In this document: positions 1 through 10,727 of the stretch, piece by piece
How positions within the stretch are numbered: position 1 is the stretch's first letter
Layout: each line of letters begins with the position of its first letter
From: Pseudonocardia acidicola
Lineage (GTDB): Bacteria > Actinomycetota > Actinomycetes > Mycobacteriales > Pseudonocardiaceae
Reading direction: 5' to 3'
DNA length: 64,000 nucleotides
Assembly (NCBI RefSeq): GCF_012911935.1
Contig: NZ_JAAXLA010000008.1
Location: 1 to 64,000 of the forward strand
Notes under the pieces: generated by a model
What the model was told of the DNA's origin: nothing
Databases searched by the model: none
What the model saw: the letters and a program-made list of their open reading frames with translations, nothing else
Position numbers and translations under genes: made by a program

Positions 1-19
1 AGGGGCGACGTGCGGGGGG

Positions 20-1057
20 CTACGGGGTGGGGTGGCCGTTGCGTTGCGCGGCCTGGCGCTCCCGCTCCGCGAGCCGCCGGCGCTGGGGGACGACCGTGTA
101 CTCCGGATCGCGGGCCGAGGCCATCCCGGCCTCGAACACCCCGTACCGGGTGGCCGCGGCGCCCGCGTTGAGCAGCGCCGCGGACGCCCAGGACAGCAGC
201 CGGCCGCGGCGGCCGCGGATCCGGCCGGACAGTGCCGCTCCGGCGGCGCCGGCGACGGTGGCCGCCTGCGCCGCGCGCAGCACCGCCCCTGCCCGGCCGG
301 TCCGGTAGGCCCGGGCCGCGAGCCCGATGCGGCGTTCCATCACCGCCGTCGCGGCGAGTTCCAGCGCGGCGCCGGCGACCGCGACCCGGCGCGCCGGGGC
401 GGCGTCCCGGCCGGACAACAGCCCCACCCCGCCGCCGCTGGCCATCGCGCTGCCGGCGAACACGAACGGCAGTTCCTTGTGCGCCTCGTGCCAGGCGGGT
501 ACCGCGGTGTCGGCCAGCAGGACCGCGGTGTAGGTGGTCATCGCCGGCCCGAGCACCCCGGCGGCGGCGCCGCTCACGTGCGCGAGGCCGGGCGCGATCC
601 CGGTGAGCTCCGAGACCGCGGTCGCCCCCGCGACGGTCCCGAACGGGGCCAGGATCCAGGAGCCCACCGACAGCGGCGAGGTCGGCTTGATCACCCGCAT
701 CATGTGCAGGAACCGCTCCGGGCGGCCCAGGTCGTGGACCAGTGCGCCGACGCTGATCGTCGCCCCGGTTGCCGCGGCGAGCCGGCCGACCCGGCGCAGC
801 TGCGGGCGTCCGGTCGCATCGGCGAGGGCGGCCAGCGCCGCGGTCACCCCGGCCATGCCGCCGAGATAGAGGTAGGCCGGGACGTCCGGGACCTTCCACA
901 CCGGCGGCTTGATGATCGGCCGGCCGTAGTAGGAGCGGAACGTCGCCTCCTCGACCATCAGCCGCTCGCCGCGCCCCCGCCGGCGGCGCCGCGGCGGCGC
1001 CCCGCCGGCCTGCAGATCGCGTCCGGGCTGCTGCTCGCGGGTGGACGGGCGGGTCAT
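20..1057 (-). CDS. NrfD-type membrane subunit of formate dehydrogenase
   Basis: Integral membrane subunit that probably passes electrons from the iron-sulfur subunit to the menaquinone pool. The 345-residue product has the NrfD/PsrC pattern: an entry region VWKVPDVPAYLYLGG, then several hydrophobic helices and a short charged C-terminus. E. coli FdnI, by contrast, is a di-haem cytochrome b, and I see no matching set of haem-ligand histidines here. The ATG at 1057 was chosen because it overlaps the upstream stop as ATGA, which indicates translational coupling. An open frame extends further upstream but lies inside the preceding gene. Last gene of the operon. Family assignment is firm; quinone reduction is inferred from the family. 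Confidence 0.85.
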   Translation of the reverse strand: MTRPSTREQQPGRDLQAGGAPPRRRRRGRGERLMVEEATFRSYYGRPIIKPPVWKVPDVPAYLYLGGMAGVTAALAALADATGRPQLRRVGRLAAATGATISVGALVHDLGRPERFLHMMRVIKPTSPLSVGSWILAPFGTVAGATAVSELTGIAPGLAHVSGAAAGVLGPAMTTYTAVLLADTAVPAWHEAHKELPFVFAGSAMASGGGVGLLSGRDAAPARRVAVAGAALELAATAVMERRIGLAARAYRTGRAGAVLRAAQAATVAGAAGAALSGRIRGRRGRLLSWASAALLNAGAAATRYGVFEAGMASARDPEYTVVPQRRRLAERERQAAQRNGHPTP

Positions 1058-2019
1058 CGGCGGGCTCCCAGGAAGGCGGCGGCCACGGTGCCGGCCACGG
1101 TCAGCGCCGCCGCGGCGGCGTGCCGCCACATCGACGGCAGGTCACGGGTGGTCACCACCGGGTCCGGCGGCAGCCCGTAGGTCTCCGGCTCGTCGAGCAG
1201 CAGGAAGAAAGCCCCGTCGCCGCCGACGCCGTCGTCCGGGTCGTGCCCGTAGAGCCGGGCCTCGGAGACCCCGGCGGCGTGCAGCGCGTCCACCCGCTCC
1301 GCCGCCCGGGCCCGCAGTTCGTCGAGCGGCCCGAACTGGATCGACTCCGTCGGGCACGCGGTCGCGCACGCCGGCATCAACCCGGCGCCGAGCCGGTCCT
1401 GGCACATCGTGCACTTGAACGCCCGGCCGTCGCCCTTGCGCTGGTCGATCACCCCGTACGGGCACGCCGGGATGCAGTATCCGCAGCCGTTGCAGATGTT
1501 GTCCTGCACCAGCACGGTGCCGTGTTCGGTGCGGATCAGCGCCCCGGTCGGGCAGACGTCCAGGCAGGCGGCGTGCGTGCAGTGCTTGCACACGTCCGAG
1601 GACATCAGCCAGCGCACCTCGGTGGCCTCGCCGGCCTGCCCGTCCCCGGAACCGTTGCGGTCCGCGCCCGGCGAGACCGCACCGGGCAGCTGGGTGGCCG
1701 GCATCCCGAGGTCCACCGTCGCCGAGCGCCGCGCCGGCACCCGCTGCTCGATGAACGCGACGTGCCGATACGTACTGGCACCCAGCCCGCCGGTGTTGTC
1801 GTAGCTCATCCCGGTCAGATCGAGCACGTCGCCGCCCGCACCGTGGTCGGTGACCCCGTCGGCGGGCAGCGCGTTCCACTCCTTGCACGCCACCTCGCAC
1901 GCCTTGCAGCCGATGCAGACGCTGGTGTCGGTGAAGAAGCCGACCCGCGGCGGGTGGTCGGCGGGGTAGCCGGCGTCGGCGGACGGGTCCGCGAGCGGCC
2001 CGTACAGGCTGTTGGTCAT
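1054..2019 (-). CDS. fdhB: Formate dehydrogenase iron-sulfur subunit (four [4Fe-4S] clusters)
   Basis: Electron-transfer subunit between the molybdo/tungsto catalytic subunit and the membrane subunit. The 321-residue protein has the four Cys clusters of FdnH/FdoH-type ferredoxins: CIGCKACEVACK near residue 32, CKHCTHAACLDVCP, CNGCGYCIPACP, and CTMCQDR followed by CATACP. These are enough ligands for four [4Fe-4S] clusters. A hydrophobic stretch near the C-terminus (AAAAALTVAGTVAAAFLG) fits the single membrane anchor of this family. No Tat or Sec signal is visible at the N-terminus. ATG at 2019 overlaps the stop of the catalytic gene (ATGA), and its own stop overlaps the next start in the same way. 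Confidence 0.92.
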   Translation of the reverse strand: MTNSLYGPLADPSADAGYPADHPPRVGFFTDTSVCIGCKACEVACKEWNALPADGVTDHGAGGDVLDLTGMSYDNTGGLGASTYRHVAFIEQRVPARRSATVDLGMPATQLPGAVSPGADRNGSGDGQAGEATEVRWLMSSDVCKHCTHAACLDVCPTGALIRTEHGTVLVQDNICNGCGYCIPACPYGVIDQRKGDGRAFKCTMCQDRLGAGLMPACATACPTESIQFGPLDELRARAAERVDALHAAGVSEARLYGHDPDDGVGGDGAFFLLLDEPETYGLPPDPVVTTRDLPSMWRHAAAAALTVAGTVAAAFLGARR

Positions 2020-5000
2020 GCGGGGTCCTCCAGGCCTGCGCGCCGGCGGTAGCCGGCGAGGTACTCGACCAGCGCCGGCCCTCGCGGACGCCGGCCGGGG
2101 ACGATGTCGCAGGTCGCGGCCTTGGTCTCCATGATGTGCACGTTCGGGTCGAGCGCGACGCTCAGCAGCTCGTTGGCGGCGTCGCCGGTGGAGAGCCCGT
2201 TGGGCCCCCAGTGCCACGGGATGCCGATCTGGTGCACGACGCGGTCGCCGTGCCGCAGCGGTTTGGCCCGCTCGGTGACCAGCACCTTGCCCTCCACCGC
2301 CGACCGCGCGGTGACGACGTGCGCCCACTCCCCGTTGCACAGCCCGCGCTCGGCGGCCAGCTCCGGTGACACCTCGAGGAACATCGTGGGCTGCAACTCG
2401 TTGAGCCGCGGCGTCCAGCGGCTCATCCCGCCCGCGGTGTGCTGCTCGGTCACCCGGAACGTCGTGAAGACGAACGGGTAGATCTCCGCGCCCGGCGTGC
2501 CCGGCTCCGGGTGGTAGCGGTTCTCCGGCCGGTCGAACCGCTGCCGGGCCGGGTTGGCCCGCTGTCTCGGGTACAGCGCGTTCGGCAGCGGCGACTCCTC
2601 CGGCTCGTAGTGCGCGGGCATCGGCCCGTCCATCAGTCCGGCGGGGGCGTGCAGCCACGCCCGGCCGTCGGACTGCATGACGAACGGCTCGGTGCCCGCG
2701 ATCGCCTCGGCGGACCGCGCGCCCTCCGGCGGGACGTAGCCGGGCGCGGTCGTGGCCGGGAAGTCCGGCACGTCGGCACCGGTCCAGCGCTTCCCGTCCC
2801 ACCAGATGTGCTTCTTGCGCTCGCTCCACGGCTTGCCGTCCGGGTCGGCGGACGCGCGGTTGTAGAGGATCCGGCGGTTCATCGGCCACGCCCAGCCCCA
2901 CTCGGCCGCGACGAGGTCCTGCTCGGTGCCGGGGCGCCGGCGCGCGGACTGGTTGACCTCGTCGGCGTACACGCCGCAGTAGATCCAGCAGCCGCACGCC
3001 GTCGACCCGTCGGCCTTCAGCTCGGTGTAGCCGTTCACCGCGCGACCGTCCGGCCCGGTCCCGTTGATCTCGCGGAGCACCGCCTCCGCGCTGGGCTCCC
3101 CGTCGTGCACCGGGTAGTCCCAGGTCAGGTCCTTGATGGGCCGGTCCCGCGGATCGGTCGAGCCGGCCAGCCTCGCCTTGATCCGCTTCCCGAGCTCGTA
3201 GTAGAACCACAGGTCGCTGCGGCAGTCACCCGGGGGCTCGACGGCCTTGTGGTGCCACTGCAGCAGCCGCTGGGTGTTGGTGAAGGTGCCGTCCTTCTCG
3301 GTGTGCGCGGCCGCCGGCAGGAAGAACACCTCGGTGCCGATGTCCTCGGTGCGCATCTCGCCGGTGGCGATCTCCGGCCCGTCCTTCCAGAACGTCGCCG
3401 TCTCGATCATGTTCAGGTCGCGGACGACGAGCCATTCCAGGTTGGCCAGCCCGCGCCGCTGCTGGCGCGAGTTGGCCGTGCCGACCGCCGGGTTCTCGCC
3501 GATCACGAAGTAGCCGGGCACCTTGCCCGCGGCCTGGTCCATGACGGTGCGGAAACTCGAGTGGTCGCCGTTGAGCCGGGGCAGGTGGTCGAAGCAGAAG
3601 TCGTTGTCGGGCGTGGCTGCGTCGCCGAACCAGGCCTTGAGCAGGCTCACCAGGTAGGCGTCCATGTCGCCCCAGAAGCCCTTCTCACCCGCGTTCGCCT
3701 CGACGAACCCGGCCAGGTCCTGTTCCCGGTGCGTGTGCGGCATCGGGATGTAGCCGGGCAGCAGGTCGAACAGGGTCGGGATGTCCGTGGAGCCCTGGAT
3801 GCTGGCGTGCCCGCGCAGCGCGAGAATGCCGCCGCCCGGCCGGCCGATGTTGCCCAGCAGCGTCTGCAGGATCGACGCGGCCCGGATGTACTGCACGCCG
3901 ACGGTGTGGTGGGTCCAGCCCACGGCGTAGCAGAACGCGCTGGTGCGCTCCCGGCCCGAGTTGCGTACGAGCGCGTCGGCCACCGCCGCGAACGTCTCCG
4001 GTGGGATGCCGCAGACCTCGTGCACCATCTCCGGGGTGTAGCGGGCGAAGTGCCGCTTGAGGATCTGGAAGACGCACCGCGGGTGCTGCAGGGTGTCGTC
4101 GCGGATCGGGGTGCCCGAGAACGGCGCCCCGCCGGAACCGGCGATCTGCCCCCGCTCGTGCTCGGGGACCATGTCGCTCTCGTCGCGCTGCCCCGCGGAG
4201 GCCTCGACGTCGGCGCCCTCGTACTGCCAGGACCGCACGTCGTAGGTCCCCTCGCCGGGGTCGAAGCCCGAGAACAACCCGTCGAGGTCCTCGGTGTCCC
4301 GGAAGTCCTCCCGGACGATCATGGGCGCGTTCGTGTAGGCGCGCACGTACTCCTCGAAGTACGCACCGGTCTGCAGCACGTGGTTGATCAGGCCGCCGAG
4401 CAAGGCGATGTCCGAGCCCGCCCGGATCGGCACGTGCAGGTCGGCGACCGCGGAGGTACGGGTGAACCGCGGGTCGACGTGGATCACCGTCGCACCGCGC
4501 CGCTTGGCCTCCATGACCCACTGGAAGCCGACCGGGTGCGCCTCGGCCATGTTCGAGCCCTGGATCACGATGCAGTCGGAGTTGACCAGGTCCTGCTGGT
4601 AGTTCGTCGCGCCGCCGCGACCGAAGCTGGTCCCCAGACCGGGGACGGTGGAGCTGTGTCAAATACGGGCCTGGTTCTCGATCTGTACCGCTCCGAGGGC
4701 GGTGTAGAGCTTCTTCATGAGGTAGTTCTCCTCGTTGTCGAGGGTCGCTCCTCCGAGGCTCGCGATGCCCATCGTGCGGTGCAGGTGCCGACCCTGCTCG
4801 TCGACGTCCTGCCAGGTCCGCGCCCGGGTCTCCAGCACCCGGTCGGCGATCATGTCGACGGCGGTGTCGAGGTCGAGGTCCTCCCACTCGGTGCCGTGCG
4901 GGCGCCGGTAGCGGACCTTGGTGACCCGGGTCGGCGCGGTGACCAGGCTCAGCGTCGACGAGCCCTTGGGACACAGCCGGCCGCGGCTGATCGGCGAGTC

Positions 5001-5237
5001 CGGGTCGCCCTCGACATGGGTGACCTCGCCGTCGCGGGTGAAGATCTGCTGGCCGCAGCCGACGGCGCAGAACGGGCACACCGACTTGGTGACCGTGTCC
5101 GCGTCGACCGTGCGGGCCCGTTTGGCGTCGGTGCGCGGCGATCGCGCAGCCGCCCCCCGGCCCAACGGGTCGTCCCCGGTCACCTGCCGGAAGACCGGCC
5201 AGCTCTCGATCCACGTTCGCACGCCCCGCACAGCCAC
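2016..5237 (-). CDS. fdhA: Selenocysteine-containing formate dehydrogenase catalytic (alpha) subunit, read through in-frame TGA
   Basis: Oxidises formate to CO2 at a bis-pyranopterin Mo/W cofactor. Two open frames (5237 to 4662 and 4658 to 2016) lie in the same phase, separated only by TGA at 4659-4661. Residues either side read NQARI-(TGA)-HSSTV, aligning with NQARV-Sec-HGPTV of E. coli FdnG, so TGA is codon 193 for Sec. The whole product is about 1073 residues (FdnG is 1015). An N-terminal [4Fe-4S] motif is seen at C54, C57, C61 and C89; the molybdopterin and dinucleotide-binding domains follow. GTG at 5237 was chosen because GAGAGG lies just upstream and homologous N-termini start near VRTWIESWP; the second GTG, two codons on, is an alternative. 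No twin-arginine signal is visible. The window contains no selA, selB, selC or selD; they must be elsewhere if this gene works. Confidence 0.9.
4630..4646 (-). promoter_or_regulatory. SECIS-like hairpin downstream of the fdhA UGA
   Basis: The message after the UGA contains GUCCCC-GGUCU-GGGGAC, a perfect 6-bp stem with a GGUCU loop. The GGUCU begins 19 nt after the UGA, the same distance as in the E. coli fdhF element, whose apical loop also carries GGUCU (the SelB-contacting bases). I do not see the bulged U of the E. coli element as a clear unpaired base, so this is a variant rather than an identical SECIS. Confidence 0.8.
4659..4661 (-). other. UGA selenocysteine codon of fdhA
   Basis: In-frame TGA at codon 193 of the formate dehydrogenase alpha gene. 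Coding similarity to FdnG continues without loss on both sides in the same frame, and the position matches the active-site Sec of FdnG/FdhF. The two neighbouring residues, I before and H after, keep the family pattern V/I-Sec-H. Confidence 0.9.
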
Positions 5238-5304
5238 GAACCTCTCATGCCCCGGGCACCGCGGTGGCCAAACACGCGTGCCGATCACGCGTCCGGGTGC
5301 CCAG

Positions 5305-5333
5305 GTGTGCCGTGCGGTGTGCCGTGCGGTGTG
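5305..5333. repeat. 12-bp tandem repeat (2.4 copies) upstream of fdhA
   Basis: GTGTGCCGTGCG occurs twice in tandem (5305-5316, 5317-5328), followed by a partial GTGTG. It lies between the divergent fdhA start and the small Rho-N-like gene, so it is in the regulatory region of both. It may be a direct-repeat binding site or chance in a GC-rich spacer. Confidence 0.5.
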
Positions 5334-5391
5334 ACCGGGTATGCGGCCCGCAGCAGTGATCTTCCGATCAACCGTGCCGAGGAGGTGGCCC

Positions 5392-5649
5392 GTGGCGGGT
5401 TCGAGCATCAAGGACGACGAGGTCTACGAGGAGCTGCGCAAGGAGGGCGCGTCGAAGGAGAAGGCCGCACGCATCGCCAACGCCTCGGCCGACGAGGGGC
5501 GGTCGAAGGTCGGCGAGCGCGGCGGGTCGGCCGGCAGCTACGAGGACATGACCAAGGACGAGCTGTACGAGCGCGCGCAGAAGATCGGCATCGACGGCCG
5601 GTCGTCGATGACCAAGGACGAGCTCATCGACGCACTCCGCAACCACTGA
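5392..5649 (+). CDS. Small Rho-N/DUF7218-like protein
   Basis: An 85-residue, highly charged, probably helical protein of unknown role. The first half (KDDEVYEELRKEGASKEKAA) matches the pattern of small actinobacterial DUF7218 proteins; the second (MTKDELYERAQKIGI ... MTKDELIDALRNH) resembles the Rho termination factor N-terminal (SAP-like) fold that binds nucleic acid. GTG at 5392 was preferred over the ATG at 5341 because GAGGAGGTGG lies at the right distance and homology begins there. It is transcribed away from fdhA and toward the clpC-like gene 91 bp downstream. A nucleic-acid-binding or stress role is inferred only from the fold. Confidence 0.75.
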   Translation: MAGSSIKDDEVYEELRKEGASKEKAARIANASADEGRSKVGERGGSAGSYEDMTKDELYERAQKIGIDGRSSMTKDELIDALRNH

Positions 5650-5740
5650 CCGGCTCCCCGGGGACGGGTCAGTACGCGGTTTCGGGATCCGCCGCAAGGG
5701 GAACGAGGGAAGGCCTCTTTCCCGGCGGAAGGTAACTCCG

Positions 5741-8562
<2,822 letters not shown>

Positions 8563-8566
<4 letters not shown>

Positions 8567-8612
8567 TACCGCAGCCGGCCCCGCCGCAGTGATACCGCAG
8601 CCGGCCCCGCCG
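8563..8612. repeat. 26-bp tandem duplication over the clpC-like stop codon
   Basis: The 24-bp sequence beginning GTGATACCGCAGCCGGCC is present at 8563-8586 and again at 8589-8612, a 26-bp period. The first copy contains the gene's TGA stop and the second forms the left arm of the terminator hairpin, so the duplication appears to have copied the end of the gene. Confidence 0.8.
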
Positions 8613-8638
8613 ACGACGGGGGTGTCGGCGGGGCCGGC
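8600..8638 (+). terminator. Strong hairpin after the clpC-like gene
   Basis: A perfect 15-bp stem (8600-8614 with 8624-8638) and 9-nt loop lie 34 bp after the stop. There is no U-tract, as is common for actinobacterial terminators. Confidence 0.7.
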
Positions 8639-8923
8639 CTCGTCTCCCCGTCGGATGAGCGGGAGCCACGGGGAGAGGTCGGGGCGAGGGTCACATCGGT
8701 CTGGTCGGTGTCGGCCCTCTTCCCCGGACGGGGTTCAGCACAGCCACGGGGCCGGGCTACCCGCGGAGGGCCCGCCGAAACGAGCCGAGCGAGCCGGTGC
8801 ACGAGGCGGATCCGGCGCCCCGGCCAGCGTCTCGGCGACGGCGTGAGCCCGGGCAACCCGGCACCGGCCGCGGTCGCCTCGCCCGGTCCGGTTACCGGGC
8901 ACCGTGGTGGGTAACCGGGCCCC
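8639..8923. other. Intergenic region between the clpC-like and GT9 genes
   Basis: Several frames stay open because of GC content, but none has a convincing start, RBS or protein pattern. The only structures I can support are the terminator hairpin before it and the inverted repeat at 8888-8918 next to the GT9 start. Confidence 0.5.
8888..8918. promoter_or_regulatory. 9-bp inverted repeat just upstream of the GT9 gene
   Basis: CCGGTTACC (8888-8896) and GGTAACCGG (8910-8918) are exact reverse complements separated by 13 bp. They end 5 bp before the GTG start. It could be an operator or an RNA hairpin hiding the start; no SD is visible in between. Confidence 0.5.
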
Positions 8924-9889
8924 GTGCGACGGCCGGAGAACGGCGCCGTGCTGGCGCTGCGCGCACTGCATCTGGGCGACCTGCTGGTCGCGGTCCCGGC
9001 GTTGCGCGCGCTGCGCCGCGCCCATCCCGGCCATCGGGTGGTGCTGGCCGCGCCCCGCTCGCTCGCCCCGGTGGCCGCGCTGACCGGCGCCGTCGACGAA
9101 CTGCTGCCCACCCCCAGTCCGGCGCACCTGCAGTGGCCCTGGCCGCGCCCACCCGAGGTCGCCGTCGACCTGCACGGTGCCGGGCCGGAGAGCCATCAGG
9201 CGCTGGACACGCTCACGCCCCGGCGGCGCATCGGGTTCAAGGCCCCGGGCTGGGACGGGCCGAGCTGGGCCGCCGTTGCCCGCCGGTTCGTCCACGAGCG
9301 GGAACGCTGGTGCGCGCTGCTCGGGGCGCACGGGATCCTGGCCGACCCGGCCGATCTCGTACTGGACCTGCCGCCTCGGCTGGGCCGGCTCTCGGTGCGC
9401 CCGGTGCTCGTCCACCCCGGGGCCCGGCACGGGTCCAAACGCTGGCCCGCGGAGCGGTTCGCCGCCGTCGCCGCGGCGCTGGAGCGGGACGGCCACGCGG
9501 TGGCCGTCACCGGGACGGCGGTGGAGCGACCGCTGGCCCTGGCGGTGGCCGAAGCGGCCGGGTTGCCCGAGCGGCAGGTGCTGGCCGGGCGGACCGGGTT
9601 GCGGCAGCTGTGCGGGCTCGTCGCCGGCGCCGGGCTGGTGATCAGCGGGGACACCGGGATCGCGCACCTGGCCTCGGCGTTCCGCACGCCGTCGGTGGTG
9701 CTGTTCGGGCCGGTCGATCCGGCCGAGTGGGGTCCACCGGCCACCGGACCGCACGTCGTGCTGACCGACGCGGCGGCCCGGCGCGGCGACCCGCTCGCCG
9801 AGGACCCGGATCCCGCACTGCTCGGGGTGCAGGTGGACGAGGTGCTCGCGGCGGTGCCGCAGGTGTGCGGGGTGCCGCGCCCGGCCTGA
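8924..9889 (+). CDS. Glycosyltransferase family 9 (heptosyltransferase-like)
   Basis: Predicted to transfer a heptose or similar sugar from an ADP-activated donor to a glycan. The 321-residue, GT-B fold protein has the GT9 landmarks: LRALHLGDLLVAVPALRALR at the N-terminus, LVHPGARHGSKRWP in the donor-binding half, and VISGDTGIAHLASAF near residue 240, the signature heptosyltransferase loop. GTG at 8924 is the only start consistent with the family N-terminus. It is convergent with the SDR-like gene that ends at 9918. A GmhB-like phosphatase 4 kb away supports a heptose substrate, but the acceptor is unknown, since these bacteria lack LPS. Confidence 0.85.
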   Translation: MRRPENGAVLALRALHLGDLLVAVPALRALRRAHPGHRVVLAAPRSLAPVAALTGAVDELLPTPSPAHLQWPWPRPPEVAVDLHGAGPESHQALDTLTPRRRIGFKAPGWDGPSWAAVARRFVHERERWCALLGAHGILADPADLVLDLPPRLGRLSVRPVLVHPGARHGSKRWPAERFAAVAAALERDGHAVAVTGTAVERPLALAVAEAAGLPERQVLAGRTGLRQLCGLVAGAGLVISGDTGIAHLASAFRTPSVVLFGPVDPAEWGPPATGPHVVLTDAAARRGDPLAEDPDPALLGVQVDEVLAAVPQVCGVPRPA

Positions 9890-9917
9890 CGGCCGGGGCC
9901 CGTGCGGACGCCCGCGG

Positions 9918-10727
9918 TCAGGGCCAGGACGACTCGGTGGCCGGGCCGACCACCATCTCCCGTACCTCGCAGCCCACCGGCCTGGTCAGCGCATAGAGCA
10001 CGGCGTCGGCGACCTCGTACGGGTCGCCGCGGTGCGGCCCGGGCCCGCCCTCGGCGAACGCCCCGCCCGTGACGTCCGTGACGTCCGTGGCGTCCGTGGC
10101 GTCCGTGGCGTCCGTGACGAGCAGGGTGAGACCGACCTGCCCGGCCAGCTCGGCGGCGAGCGCACGGCTCATCCCGACGACACCGGAGTCGGCCGCGCAC
10201 CGGGCGGTGGCCTCGGGCAGGGCGCGCAGCCCGACGGTGGCGGCCACGATGACGATGCGCCCGCGGCTCTCCCGCAGCCGCGGCAGCCCGGACCGGATCA
10301 CCGCGGCGGTGCCGAGCAGGTTGACCCGCACGACGTCGTCCCACGCCCCGCCGGGGATGTCGGCCATCCGGCCGCGCCGGTCGATGCCGGTGGTGGTCAC
10401 CACCGCATCCAGCTCGCCGGCTTCGGCCACCAGCTCGGCGACGGCCCGTTCGGCGCTCCGGGTGTCGCGCAGGTCCACCACGGCGGACAGGGCGCCGGCC
10501 AGTTCCGGGCTCGCGTCCCGGCTGGCGACGCGATCGAGCAGCAGCGGGTGGCCGCCGGCCGCACCCACCGCCCGGGCGACGGCCCGGCCCAGGCCCGAGG
10601 CGGCGCCGGTGACGAGGACGGTGCCGACCCGGCGCCGCTCGTGCCACGGCGACGCGCCGGGTGGGGGCGGGCCGGGGGCCGCCGGGGCGGGCATGGCCGC
10701 CACCTCGGTCTGCGGCGACGGGGTCAC
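9918..10727 (-). CDS. SDR-fold protein lacking the catalytic Ser/Tyr/Lys (probable pseudo-enzyme)
   Basis: A 269-residue Rossmann-fold short-chain dehydrogenase/reductase relative. The nucleotide motif TGAASGLGRA is intact near residue 39. The usual catalytic YxxxK region reads CAADSGVVGMSRALAAEL, so Tyr is Cys and Lys is not Lys, and the Ser strand reads VIVAATVG. The loop that normally follows strand six (PG...T) is replaced by a run of T-D-A/T-D-V tripeptides encoded by 9-bp repeats. GTG at 10727 overlaps the stop of the upstream glycosyltransferase (GTGA). It may bind a nucleotide without catalysis. Function in the glycan cluster is unknown. Confidence 0.75.
   Translation of the reverse strand: MTPSPQTEVAAMPAPAAPGPPPPGASPWHERRRVGTVLVTGAASGLGRAVARAVGAAGGHPLLLDRVASRDASPELAGALSAVVDLRDTRSAERAVAELVAEAGELDAVVTTTGIDRRGRMADIPGGAWDDVVRVNLLGTAAVIRSGLPRLRESRGRIVIVAATVGLRALPEATARCAADSGVVGMSRALAAELAGQVGLTLLVTDATDATDATDVTDVTGGAFAEGGPGPHRGDPYEVADAVLYALTRPVGCEVREMVVGPATESSWP
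10069..10113. repeat. Five tandem 9-bp repeats inside the SDR-like gene
   Basis: Five copies of GTGRCGTCC (plus strand) run from 10069 to 10113, with a degenerate sixth after them. The length is a multiple of three, so copy-number change would add or remove tripeptides (T-D-A or T-D-V) without shifting frame. Confidence 0.85.

Noticed and set aside
4569-4658. Apparent truncation of the formate dehydrogenase gene by a stop codon, with a second short start at 4568
   Set aside because: The coding similarity is continuous in one frame across the TGA, including the 30 codons before the apparent second start. The TGA is at the selenocysteine site and a SECIS-like hairpin follows.
2439-5735. A 1098-codon open frame on the plus strand
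   Set aside because: It is antisense to the formate dehydrogenase gene and results from GC-rich third positions; the product has no domain pattern and crosses two intergenic regions.
10069-10122. Short regularly spaced repeats as a possible CRISPR
   Set aside because: 9-bp head-to-tail units without spacers, inside a coding frame; no cas genes.
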